This document shows, in pieces, positions 7,161 through 15,334 of a DNA stretch of 35,870 nucleotides (its first letter is position 1; each line of letters opens with the position of its first letter). The stretch covers positions 1 to 35,870 of the forward strand of contig NZ_FBWL01000148.1 of assembly GCF_001517425.1 (NCBI RefSeq). Direction: 5' to 3'. Both the position numbers and the translations under genes were made by a program. The notes beneath the pieces are model-generated. The model worked only from the letters and a program-made list of their open reading frames with translations, was not told the origin of the DNA and did not search any database. Source of the stretch: Clostridium sp. C105KSO13 (GTDB lineage: Bacteria; Bacillota; Clostridia; Lachnospirales; Lachnospiraceae).

Positions 7161-7643
7161 ATGGATGTTTTTACGCTGGCCATATGGATCGGCACATTGA
7201 TCTTTCTTGGAATATCTCTTGCTAAAGACAAAGTGAAAACAAAACAGGCGCTTAAAATGGCGCTCGGAATGGGAAAAGGTATGGTTGTGAGCATCCTTTC
7301 CATTGTTTTCGCAATCGGTTTAATCTTAACGTTGTTGCCGCCCACTGAAATTGCAGCGTTTTTGAGTACTCAATCTGCCCTGCTGGCGACCGTGGGAGGT
7401 GCGCTACTCGGTACAATTACATTGGTTCCCGCTTTTATTGCGTTTCCATTGGTAGGTACATTGGTGAATGCAGGCGTTAGCGTTGTTCCGTCTGTTGCTT
7501 TCCTGACAACGCTGACTATGGTGGGAGTCGTAACATTCCCCCTTGAAAAAAAGGCGTTTGGAGCAAAGTTTACAGCCATCCGAAACGGGCTTAGCTTTCT
7601 TTTTGCTATTGTGATCGCGCTTGTGATGGGGGTGATGATATGA
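7161..7643 (+). CDS. Half-size permease, first partner
   Basis: A 160-residue membrane protein with about five helices and no extra domains. It resembles one half of COG0701-type permeases. The stretch PAFIAFPLVGTLVNAGVSVV (90-109) and AFGAKFTAIRN (132-142) can be aligned by eye to the second partner encoded next (PVYAAFPMCVMLHKKGAS and FLGPKFMAVRW). The two genes therefore look like paralogous halves of one transporter. The stop overlaps the start of the next gene (ATGA), which implies coupled translation and a heterodimer. Start ATG with AAGGAGAGG upstream. The substrate is unknown; proximity to arsenic genes is suggestive only. Confidence 0.75.
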   Translation: MDVFTLAIWIGTLIFLGISLAKDKVKTKQALKMALGMGKGMVVSILSIVFAIGLILTLLPPTEIAAFLSTQSALLATVGGALLGTITLVPAFIAFPLVGTLVNAGVSVVPSVAFLTTLTMVGVVTFPLEKKAFGAKFTAIRNGLSFLFAIVIALVMGVMI

Positions 7644-8362
7644 CAATCATAAAGAAGATAAAGGAAAATCTGTTCTTGGTCATTGTGGTCTTGGCCTATA
7701 TCATCATGTTCATCGCAAAACCGGCAATGGGCATTGAGTCTGTGAAAAGCAGTGGGTACTATATCAAAGAAATGCTCATGATTATGCCAGTCATCTTTGT
7801 TCTGACAGCCCTTTTGGACATGTGGGTTTCAAAGGAGAAGATTACGCAGTATTTGGGCAAAGATGCTAAAGCAAAAGGTGTACTTTTTTCTTTTGTAGTT
7901 GGCAGTATTTCGGCCGGCCCGGTTTATGCGGCGTTTCCAATGTGCGTTATGCTTCACAAAAAAGGGGCATCCATCCGAAATATTGTCATTATCCTAAGCT
8001 CGTGGGCTGTCATTAAGATCCCAATGCTCATCAATGAAGCGAAGTTTTTAGGACCGAAATTCATGGCCGTTCGATGGGTACTTACCATTATTGCCATTAT
8101 CATCTTTTCATGGATAACAGCGAAGATCATAAAGGACAAGGATTTGCCGGGAGAGGTGTTGACACAAGCAGGACTTCATATTAACCGGGACGCCTGTATG
8201 GGCTGCACCCTATGCGCAAAGAACTATCCAGGTGTGTTCGAGATGGAAAATAAAAGGGCGCTTGTAAGGCCGCATGAGGCGTTGGATATGGAAAAGCTGG
8301 AGAACGCAATAAAAGCATGCCCGGTAAAGGCCATAACTTACAATGAGGACAGGAAGAACTGA
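7640..8362 (+). CDS. Half-size permease fused to a C-terminal ferredoxin domain
   Basis: The 240-residue protein has about four to five membrane helices in residues 10-165. These include the half-permease motif AGPVYAAFPMCVMLHKKGAS (92-111) and FLGPKFMAVRW. A cytoplasmic domain follows at 175-240 with Cys186-x2-Cys189-x2-Cys192 and Cys227-Pro, enough for one 4Fe-4S cluster of the single-cluster ferredoxin type. It overlaps the first half-permease by four bases. A transporter half carrying an electron-transfer domain suggests redox-gated or redox-powered transport (inference). It is the last gene before the island boundary, and no clear terminator follows it. Confidence 0.78.
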   Translation: MTIIKKIKENLFLVIVVLAYIIMFIAKPAMGIESVKSSGYYIKEMLMIMPVIFVLTALLDMWVSKEKITQYLGKDAKAKGVLFSFVVGSISAGPVYAAFPMCVMLHKKGASIRNIVIILSSWAVIKIPMLINEAKFLGPKFMAVRWVLTIIAIIIFSWITAKIIKDKDLPGEVLTQAGLHINRDACMGCTLCAKNYPGVFEMENKRALVRPHEALDMEKLENAIKACPVKAITYNEDRKN

Positions 8363-8382
8363 ACATGTAAATATGCTCTGAA

Positions 8383-9180
8383 TTAAAACGTGGACACAAA
8401 GAGGCATAGACTAACTAAAAAAGGTGTGTTTACACTCGGCAAACGGAACAAACGGAAAAGGGAAAGGGTGTTCACCCAACAAACGGAAACAGGGTTACCG
8501 GGTGCATTTTGTATTAAACTCGTGTTCTTTGCCATAAAGCAAAGCTCCTCTGCACTGGGCACAAAAAAATCTACATAAGGCAAAACCTTTTCAAGAATCA
8601 TTTCCCAGTCTGCCTGTCCTGCCCTAGTATCCTGGTTCACCAGAGCAAAATCCAGTGAAGTTGCCGCTCCTGCCATTTTTGCTTTCTTCAATATTTTTCG
8701 AAGTTCTTCTCTCTCATTTTCATACATCCTCTTCATCAAGGGCGGATATCCAAAATGAAACAGTGCACAATCCTTCAGCGCAGACTCGGGTACATCTTCC
8801 GCGCAGAATGTATCATTTGCCCCCGGGTTATGCAAAACAATTCTATCAATGCCCGGGACTGCCAAAACAATAGAATATGACGTAGATTCCTTGCTCACTG
8901 AAAGCATACCTTCCTCCGTATGATAGCCTTTTAACATTTTGCTGACCATACTGCCAAATTCATCCTTCCCTATTTTCCCCAGCAAGGCAACATCCGCACC
9001 GAGTATTTTCATGGCCAGCCCCGTATTTGCCACAGAACCTCCCGTATGTACATCTGCATTTCCCATCTGGATCAGTTTTCCAGGTGACAGAACATCCCCC
9101 AGCATCTCAGCCTTTTTGTTTCCCCGAAAAACCGGTGTAATGTCCAGACAAATGTGCCCAGCTGCAATAACTTTTTTCAT
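8383..9180 (-). pseudogene. PfkB-family carbohydrate kinase, C-terminus lost
   Basis: Members phosphorylate sugars or nucleosides. The N-terminal two thirds are convincing: AAGHICLDITP at the start, the substrate-binding DVHTGGSVANTG (43-54) and FVPSAEELCFMA (207-217). Homology stops at about residue 218 (near base 8527). The remaining 46 residues are unlike any kinase and read through the intergenic repeat region. The C-terminal GAGD nucleotide-binding and catalytic-base motif is missing, where family members usually exceed 300 residues. The product should be inactive. It is the last gene of the sugar operon, 21 bases after the GH32-like gene, with start ATG behind AAGGGTGG. The break coincides with the edge of the arsenic block. 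Confidence 0.85.
8439..8490 (+). repeat. Direct repeats flanking a small hairpin at the island boundary
   Basis: AACAAACGGAAA occurs at 8447-8458 and again at 8478-8489, with a third partial copy (CAAACGGAAC) just before at 8440-8449. Between them GGGTG-TT-CACCC (8467-8478) forms a tight hairpin. The block lies in the roughly 150 noncoding bases between the half-permease operon and the broken kinase gene. It resembles a recombination or protein-binding site but no known element end was recognised. Confidence 0.55.
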
Positions 9181-9201
9181 ATTACCACCCTTTCCATGGA
9201 G

Positions 9202-10191
9202 CTAAATCAGCATTTCTGAAGACTCAATTTTACTTTCCGTATGTTGTAGAAAAGAATTCGTGTCTACTGTAAAAAGTTTTCCTTTAGAAAACCTTACCTC
9301 CCGGCCATCTGCAATATAATCTCCATCTTCAGACCAGACTGTTCCTAAAATGTACCATCTTCCATTCCATTTTATCAGTTGATTTGCATACTGTACATTT
9401 TGATTTACATCCGTACAATCTGCCGGCAGTAATTCAAAATCAGGTACAAATTTATATGGCCCCCATATAGAATTCGATACCATATAATAGCTGGTCTGCC
9501 GCAATTTATTACCATATTTTCTTATTATGTCCTCTGAAAACAATTCCTTAAAACATGAAAACAATAGCACATATACACCATTTATATAGTATATTTGGGG
9601 ACACTCCAGTTCCTGGCAGACAGATTCTACAGAAACTTCACCGGTAACGTCCCAATTCTGCATGTCCTCTGTCTGACAAATTGCCACTGCCCCACATGCA
9701 TCTATCGGGGCTTTCTTGCTTGTAGCACAAATGAGAGCATAAATTTTTCCCTCATACTCCATCAGTTTTGGGTCTCTCCAATGGCAGAACTTTCGAATGC
9801 CACGCCCCTGTGTGGAAAAAAGTGCTTCTGATGGTGTTAATATTGGGTTATAAGATACTTTTTCCCAATGAAACAAATCATCCGAAACCGCTATGCCGAT
9901 TTTAACAATGGGTGCATTCCATTCACCAGTATATGCCATCCAATACCGTCCGTTACGCTCTATTATGGATCCCGTTGAAAGGCAATGGCAATCCCATTCA
10001 CCCTCATGTCCTTGTTTCACTACAATTCCATGTTTCCTCCAATTTATCAAATCCCCGCTTGTTGCATGGGCAATTTCCCACACAGTATGCCGTTCCTTTT
10101 CAACAGGACAAGTCAGATAAAAACAATGACATGTCCCGTCTTTTACAAAATACCAGGAATCACCAATATGATTTCCTTCGTGTATTAACAT
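9202..10191 (-). CDS. Glycoside hydrolase, GH32-like five-bladed beta-propeller
   Basis: The 329-residue product has no signal peptide, so it acts in the cytoplasm on imported sugar. Three acidic landmarks fit the GH32/GH68/GH43 superfamily: Asp11 (HIGDSWYF, nucleophile position), Arg-Asp-Pro at 139-141 (CHWRDPKLMEYEG, transition-state stabiliser) and Glu-Cys-Pro at 196-198 (ELECPQIYY, acid/base). Repeated blades such as SGDLINWRKHG and SDDLFHWEKV support the propeller. The canonical WMNDPNG sequence is absent, so it is not a standard invertase and the scissile bond is unknown. It sits between the dehydrogenase and the kinase in the operon; AAAGGTGGA precedes the ATG. Confidence 0.75.
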   Translation of the reverse strand: MLIHEGNHIGDSWYFVKDGTCHCFYLTCPVEKERHTVWEIAHATSGDLINWRKHGIVVKQGHEGEWDCHCLSTGSIIERNGRYWMAYTGEWNAPIVKIGIAVSDDLFHWEKVSYNPILTPSEALFSTQGRGIRKFCHWRDPKLMEYEGKIYALICATSKKAPIDACGAVAICQTEDMQNWDVTGEVSVESVCQELECPQIYYINGVYVLLFSCFKELFSEDIIRKYGNKLRQTSYYMVSNSIWGPYKFVPDFELLPADCTDVNQNVQYANQLIKWNGRWYILGTVWSEDGDYIADGREVRFSKGKLFTVDTNSFLQHTESKIESSEMLI

Positions 10192-10237
10192 AATCTGTCC
10201 ACCTTTACAATTCTTTCATGCATATATTCATAATAGT

Positions 10238-11254
10238 CTAAAATAGTAATGCCACTTTTAATGCACGCTTTTCAGATATTGCGGCAAATCCTTCAGAAAA
10301 TTCTTCAATTGGCAATACATGAGAAACAAGTTCTTCGGTAAGTATTTTCTTTTCTATAATGCCTTTCCCAATCAAATCGTGTGTTAACATCTCACTTTCT
10401 TCGATCGGCCATTGTACAAATTGCAGAATGAAATTACGCATGCCCTTCATCTGCAAACTCAGTTCATTGCCAGTCCGCAGTCCATACACAGCAATTTTTC
10501 CTTCAGGCATTACAAACTCTGTTCCCTGTTTAATGGTCTGAGGGCTTCCAATTGTATCTATATAGACAGATACTTTTCTGCTATACTTCTCTTTAAACTG
10601 TCTTTTATCATTTTCATTATGATTCCAGATAATCTCCGATGCACCTAACCGCTTTGCGGTTTCAAGACTTCCAGGACGATTTCCCAACATTATTATATTC
10701 TCGATTCCTAGCAATCTTAAGTCAGATAAAAAGCAAAGCCCCACTGGTCCATCCCCTACAATCAGTACCGTATCTTCCTTTTTAATACCAATTCGTTTAA
10801 TTGCACTGCAGGTCTCTTTCAAAGTGATCATTAATGATGCCTGTATGGAAGAAATCCCTTCTGGAACAATCTGCTGCGTTAACCCTGATTTGTTTTTTAA
10901 TCCATCCTTTGCCATTGCTGCAGTGTCCGTAACTACCGCATATTCTGAAAACCCGCCCCATGAACTACAATATTTTTTGCTGTCTGGAAGGCTTGCCCGC
11001 AAAACCATATCACCAGTTTTATAAGTACAAACTTTATTTCCTGTTGCGACTACGCGCCCTGCACTTTCATGACCCAATACCGTCGGGAAATTTTGAGCCT
11101 CAGGCAGCTCCCCACGAATGATCTCCATATCCGTCCCATTGCAAATCATGCAGCACTCTATTTTTACCAGTGCTTCGTATGGGCCAATTTCAGGTACCGG
11201 AATGTCATCTACAAGTTTCAGAGATTTATCCTTTGTAACTATAATTCCTCTCAC
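10238..11254 (-). CDS. MDR-type (zinc-dependent) alcohol/polyol dehydrogenase
   Basis: A 338-residue medium-chain dehydrogenase. Catalytic zinc ligands fit Cys38 (MICNGTD), His62-Glu63 (GHESAGRV), and the Rossmann motif VLIVGDGPVGLC lies mid-protein, giving NAD(P)-dependent oxidation or reduction of a polyol or ketose. The four-cysteine structural-zinc loop of classical ADH and sorbitol dehydrogenases is absent, and the loop here is short (LPDSKKYCSSWGGFSEYAV). The start is GTG at 11254 because GGAGGG lies eight bases upstream. It follows the activase by 78 bases and precedes the hydrolase. In the pathway it could reduce the carbonyl product of the radical enzyme or oxidise the imported polyol (inference). 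Confidence 0.85.
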   Translation of the reverse strand: MRGIIVTKDKSLKLVDDIPVPEIGPYEALVKIECCMICNGTDMEIIRGELPEAQNFPTVLGHESAGRVVATGNKVCTYKTGDMVLRASLPDSKKYCSSWGGFSEYAVVTDTAAMAKDGLKNKSGLTQQIVPEGISSIQASLMITLKETCSAIKRIGIKKEDTVLIVGDGPVGLCFLSDLRLLGIENIIMLGNRPGSLETAKRLGASEIIWNHNENDKRQFKEKYSRKVSVYIDTIGSPQTIKQGTEFVMPEGKIAVYGLRTGNELSLQMKGMRNFILQFVQWPIEESEMLTHDLIGKGIIEKKILTEELVSHVLPIEEFSEGFAAISEKRALKVALLF

Positions 11255-11332
11255 ATTATTCCCTCCACTTTCGGTTTATCTGCAGATATAGCCAATTGAC
11301 CTGTATAATATTTTCTAAACTTGAAGGCCTTT

Positions 11333-12238
11333 TCAAAGAACCCTGACCTGAACACCCAGGTCCCGTAGAAGTTCAGCACAATTTTCCATATAGGCTGAAT
11401 CTGGCGGCATATATTCCTTTTGAGGTGAAAATATGCCTTTCGCCTTATGAATCCCATAGGCATGATATGGCAGCAGCTCTATCTTTTCCAACATTTCTAA
11501 AGACTGCTGGTTCTCTAAAAACATTCTTATTGCCATAATGTCGTCAATGTGATCATTTAGTCCCTTTATAAGAGGAATACGAAGCCATATCCCCACTTTC
11601 TCTTTTAAAAGGCTTTCCAAGTTTTTAAGGATTTGTTCATTTGAACACCCTGTCAGCTGTTTATGACGATTATCATCCATTACCTTTACATCATACAAGA
11701 AATATTCTGTAACAGGTAAAACTTTCTCAAACATCTTCCATGGGACGTTTCCCGCTGTATCTATTGCAGTCTGTATTCCTTTTGCTTTCAGGCGAGCTGC
11801 AAGCCTCGATGCCATTTCTGCCTGAAGCATCGGCTCACCCCCAGACAATGTTACGCCTCCGTCCTGAGCATATAGAATCTTATCCTTTTCCAATTCTTTC
11901 ATTAGCTCGTCCAGTGTTTTCCTTTCTCCGACAAGAGAAAGTGCTTTCGAATAGCAGTTTCTTACGCATTCTCCACAAAACACACATTTCTCCCGGTTCC
12001 ATTCCCATATGCCCTCATCTAGTGTAATTGCATTCCACTCACAGCTTGCGGCACATGCACCACAGCGGACACATCTCCCTGACAGGTACATCAATTGTCT
12101 TTCTTCTTTTTGAGTCTCCGGATTATGACACCAAAGGCACCTGAGATTGCAGCCTTTTAAAAATACAGTCGTCCGTATACCCGGTCCATCATGTAAGCTA
12201 TATCTTTGAATATCCGTTATATTTAAAAACTCGTTCAT
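11333..12238 (-). CDS. Glycyl-radical enzyme activating protein (radical SAM)
   Basis: The 301-residue activase installs the glycyl radical on the enzyme encoded immediately upstream. It has the radical-SAM triad Cys30-x3-Cys34-x2-Cys37 (GCNLRCLWCHNPET). A two-cluster ferredoxin insert follows (Cys56, 59, 62, 66 and Cys85, 88, 91, 95), and then the SAM-binding GGEPM at 133-137. The ferredoxin insert is characteristic of activases of dehydratase, decarboxylase and lyase GREs and not of the short PFL activase. Its start ATG lies inside the last 41 bases of the GRE gene in another frame, so the pair are translationally coupled. Intact and of normal length. Confidence 0.92.
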   Translation of the reverse strand: MNEFLNITDIQRYSLHDGPGIRTTVFLKGCNLRCLWCHNPETQKEERQLMYLSGRCVRCGACAASCEWNAITLDEGIWEWNREKCVFCGECVRNCYSKALSLVGERKTLDELMKELEKDKILYAQDGGVTLSGGEPMLQAEMASRLAARLKAKGIQTAIDTAGNVPWKMFEKVLPVTEYFLYDVKVMDDNRHKQLTGCSNEQILKNLESLLKEKVGIWLRIPLIKGLNDHIDDIMAIRMFLENQQSLEMLEKIELLPYHAYGIHKAKGIFSPQKEYMPPDSAYMENCAELLRDLGVQVRVL

Positions 12239-14462
12239 TCATAAAGGTCCTTCCAATAATTTCATCCTGTATATGCGGCTCTAAAGAAGTAAAATATGCA
12301 CTGAACCCGCACACCCTTACAACAATATTTGAATATTTTTCCGGGTGGATTTTTGCAGCTTTCAATACCTCGCGGTCTAAAATATTCAAATCCAATGCGC
12401 TGCCTCCTGCCCTTAAAAATCCTTTTATGTTATCTGCAATCTGTTTCGGAAAATCAGTTGTTTTAGCCAGAGGCATTTCCAAATACAAAACTCCCGCGCC
12501 TGGAAAATCTGTGAGATCTATCTCCGATACTGTGTGCAGTATATTTGCAATATTGTTCATACCGCTTTGTTCTGTTGGATTCATACCGCGCGAAAGTGCC
12601 AAAGTCTTCTGTCTCCCATCCGGAGTTGCCATCACATGTTCTCTCATCCAGTCAAACAAATAGAATACAAACAGCGAGGCCTCGTACTGACCGCCTCTTT
12701 CATTCATATATCCAGATGTTTTCTTTGCAGCATCTTTAAAGAACCGAACCGCAAGTTTATTTACTTTATCTGAATCTTCACCATATTTTGGGCATAAATT
12801 CTTCAGGTATTCCCCTATTCTGAAATCCGTTTCAAAATTATTTTTCAGAATTTCTCCGAGTTCTTCAAATGTCAGCATTTTTTTGTCAAAAACTACCTCT
12901 TGTATTGCCAGCAAAGAATCTATTGCGGTTCCAATGCCAACAAGAGGCAGGCTGGTAGGGTTATAGACTGCTCCCCCCTGGGTCATATCGCGTCCTCTGT
13001 CCAGGCAGTCATCCATGGTGCAGGAAATAAGGGGGCAGGCATTAAAATCCGCCAGTTTTTTTTCTCCCTGGTTAATTACCTGAACCAAATTCTGATATAA
13101 TAGACTAAGCTTTTCGAAATAGTTATCATACACCTCTTCAAAAGAATCATACTTTTGTCTGATGGTGCTCTCAAGACATCCTACATTTAGTGTTTCATCC
13201 CACAGTGCATTGACAATCTGCGGCAGGCTGATATAGCAAAAAGCTCTGCAATTCATTTCTTTATTATCCAGAATCGGCTCCTGACACCCTCCAGCTGAAT
13301 AGAGACGGGCATCTTCCAATTTTTTTCCCATTTTCACATTGGCATGGATAATCACATCATCATTTAAAAAAGAAAATACATTTCTGCCAGATGCAATCAT
13401 ACGTGAACATCTTTCGAAATATTCTGCAGGATGTTGCTCACTGACTCTTGCCTGTATTTTAGGATTTACAAACTCATACTCTTCATAACATTCCAAGATC
13501 ATGCGAGTCACATCGTTAAAAATTGTAGCCCCGTCTTTTTCACATCCTCCAATGACTATACTTGCATTCGTAGAAGCAAACTCATCCCCCATCAAGTCCC
13601 AGCGGGCATCAACATGTACCAGCCAGTGTGCCATTAAATTCTTTGCTTCTTCATATGTAAGCCTTCCCAACGCCACATCCTTCTCATAATATGGCCACAG
13701 AAGCCTGTCCAGATGTCCCAAAACTGCTACTGCTACCCCTTCCAGATCCATGGCCATCTCTTTCACGAATAAGATACTGCACAGCGCTTCATAAAAACTA
13801 TCTGCTGGATAATAAGGGACATGAAGAGCTGCTGTTTGTACCATTTGCAAGTTCTCCTTGTACGCCTTATTTTCTTCATGTTCCAGTAATCTTCCTGCTT
13901 CATCCGAAAACCTTTTTGCAATTGAACAAAGGGCATCACAAGCCGTTATAACACTACGATAAAACGACTTGGCTAATTCATCACAATGTGAAGTCAGTTT
14001 TTTCTCCGCTTCTTTTTTCATCCCACGCATTCCTTTTTTAAGCACATTATCATACCCTACCGTGTGGTGGGCGAGATCGGTAAATAAATCTCCCCATACC
14101 ATATCAATCTCCTTGTATGGCCTCATCCACCGCTGAAATGGCTTTAAATCTTCTACATGCTTTCTCAGATACCAGCCCTCTAATCCCGGTCCGGGTGGAT
14201 ATCCGTTCTGACTGCTGTTGCGTTCTCTGCCTGAAATCAGTTCAAAAAAGAATGGAGAGTTCCGGAAAACTTTTACCCTGCACAATTCTGCTGCCCCTTG
14301 ATATACAACAGCTTTTTTTTCAAAAGGATAAGATGTATCCAGCAGTTGAAGCCTCTCATCCAATACTTTTTGTTCTTCATCTAAAGAGTATGGGCATCCC
14401 CTATAATATGCCTCAAATTCTTTAATTAAATCATTTCTGTAAATGTTAAAATCAGACGCCAT
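12198..14462 (-). CDS. Glycyl-radical enzyme (PFL/dehydratase superfamily)
   Basis: A 754-residue oxygen-sensitive enzyme. The glycyl radical is Gly719 (RVCGFSAYF near the C-terminus) and the thiyl residue is Cys393 in SAGGCQEPILD. Cys-x-Glu (Glu395) is the layout of eliminating GREs such as glycerol, propanediol, choline and isethionate lyases, which usually read GCVEP; the Gln here is uncommon. PFL itself uses adjacent Cys-Cys and is excluded. The frame runs 37 codons further upstream, but AAGGGGAAG just before the ATG at 14462 fixes the start. It lies between CUT1 permeases and its own activase in a sugar operon, so a carbohydrate-derived or polyol C-O elimination is likely. Substrate unassigned. 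Confidence 0.92.
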   Translation of the reverse strand: MASDFNIYRNDLIKEFEAYYRGCPYSLDEEQKVLDERLQLLDTSYPFEKKAVVYQGAAELCRVKVFRNSPFFFELISGRERNSSQNGYPPGPGLEGWYLRKHVEDLKPFQRWMRPYKEIDMVWGDLFTDLAHHTVGYDNVLKKGMRGMKKEAEKKLTSHCDELAKSFYRSVITACDALCSIAKRFSDEAGRLLEHEENKAYKENLQMVQTAALHVPYYPADSFYEALCSILFVKEMAMDLEGVAVAVLGHLDRLLWPYYEKDVALGRLTYEEAKNLMAHWLVHVDARWDLMGDEFASTNASIVIGGCEKDGATIFNDVTRMILECYEEYEFVNPKIQARVSEQHPAEYFERCSRMIASGRNVFSFLNDDVIIHANVKMGKKLEDARLYSAGGCQEPILDNKEMNCRAFCYISLPQIVNALWDETLNVGCLESTIRQKYDSFEEVYDNYFEKLSLLYQNLVQVINQGEKKLADFNACPLISCTMDDCLDRGRDMTQGGAVYNPTSLPLVGIGTAIDSLLAIQEVVFDKKMLTFEELGEILKNNFETDFRIGEYLKNLCPKYGEDSDKVNKLAVRFFKDAAKKTSGYMNERGGQYEASLFVFYLFDWMREHVMATPDGRQKTLALSRGMNPTEQSGMNNIANILHTVSEIDLTDFPGAGVLYLEMPLAKTTDFPKQIADNIKGFLRAGGSALDLNILDREVLKAAKIHPEKYSNIVVRVCGFSAYFTSLEPHIQDEIIGRTFMNERVFKYNGYSKI

Positions 14463-14493
14463 CTTTCTTCCCCTTTCTACTGCGATAAAATTA

Positions 14494-15333
14494 TCATCCT
14501 TTAATACCAGACATGGAGACCGACTGAATAAAGTACTTTTGCAGAAGCAAGTACATAATAAGCACAGGTACAATACTAATTAGGGTCGCTGCCATAACCT
14601 GATTCCATGGAGGAATAAAATCTACAGAAGGCCCCGTCATAGTAGCCAGTGCCAGTGTAATAGTATATTTTTGCTCCTTAGATACAGAAACCAGCATCCA
14701 GATTAAGTTATTCCAACTTGTAATAAAAATATATGTCCCCAATGTCATCATAGCAGGAATTGCATTGGGCAATATTATACTTAAAAAAATACGAAAATGT
14801 CCGGCACCATCCATTTTGGCAGATTCATCCAACTCTTTTGGAATCCCCATAAAAAATTGCCGAATCAAAAAAGTGCCAAATGGAATAGACCACGCAACAA
14901 GTGGCAGTATCATCCCTGTATATGAATTAAGCAGCCCCATATCTTTCACCAATGCAAAAGAAGGAATCAGCCTTACAACCTGTGGAATCATCATTGTGGA
15001 AAGATAAAATAAAAAAACTGCATTTTTCCTCTTAAATTTCATCCGTGTAAATGCATATGCTGCCATAGCACAAAACAATACTGTCATCAGAGCCGTAGGC
15101 ACTGTCACCAAAAATGAGTTTAGAAAACTCTGCTTAAAATCAATTAAATGCCAGGCTTTCCCGAAATTTTCCCACATCATCTTTTCTGGAAAAAGCCTGG
15201 GCGGAAATACAAATAACTCTGAATCTGACTTCAATGCTGTAGAGAGAACCCACAAAAACGGAGTTAGTATGACAGCAGCCATAGCCAATGCTGCAGCATA
15301 TAGTAAAATCTTCTTCCAATACCGCTTTTTCAT
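14494..15333 (-). CDS. Carbohydrate ABC transporter permease, MalG type
   Basis: A 279-residue CUT1-family inner-membrane subunit with six helices. The EAA loop that docks the ATPase is visible (IPKELDESAKMDGAGHFRIF, about residues 168-187). The C-terminus ends in the usual FIQSVSMSGIKG. It pairs with the MalF-type permease two bases upstream and the solute-binding protein before it. No ATP-binding subunit is encoded in the window. A shared MsmK/UgpC-type ATPase elsewhere is the usual solution in Firmicutes (inference). Start ATG behind GGAGGAGG. The substrate is probably an oligosaccharide or glycoside processed by the cluster. Confidence 0.9.
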   Translation of the reverse strand: MKKRYWKKILLYAAALAMAAVILTPFLWVLSTALKSDSELFVFPPRLFPEKMMWENFGKAWHLIDFKQSFLNSFLVTVPTALMTVLFCAMAAYAFTRMKFKRKNAVFLFYLSTMMIPQVVRLIPSFALVKDMGLLNSYTGMILPLVAWSIPFGTFLIRQFFMGIPKELDESAKMDGAGHFRIFLSIILPNAIPAMMTLGTYIFITSWNNLIWMLVSVSKEQKYTITLALATMTGPSVDFIPPWNQVMAATLISIVPVLIMYLLLQKYFIQSVSMSGIKG

Positions 15334-15334
15334 C

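Noticed and set aside
12198-14462. Pyruvate formate-lyase as the identity of the glycyl-radical enzyme
   Set aside because: PFL uses two adjacent active-site cysteines. This protein has a single Cys393 followed by Gln-Glu, as in eliminating enzymes, and its activase has a two-cluster ferredoxin insert.
14463-14573. 37-codon N-terminal extension of the glycyl-radical enzyme
   Set aside because: The Cys-rich extension is antisense to the end of the MalG-type gene and AAGGGGAAG marks the internal ATG at 14462.
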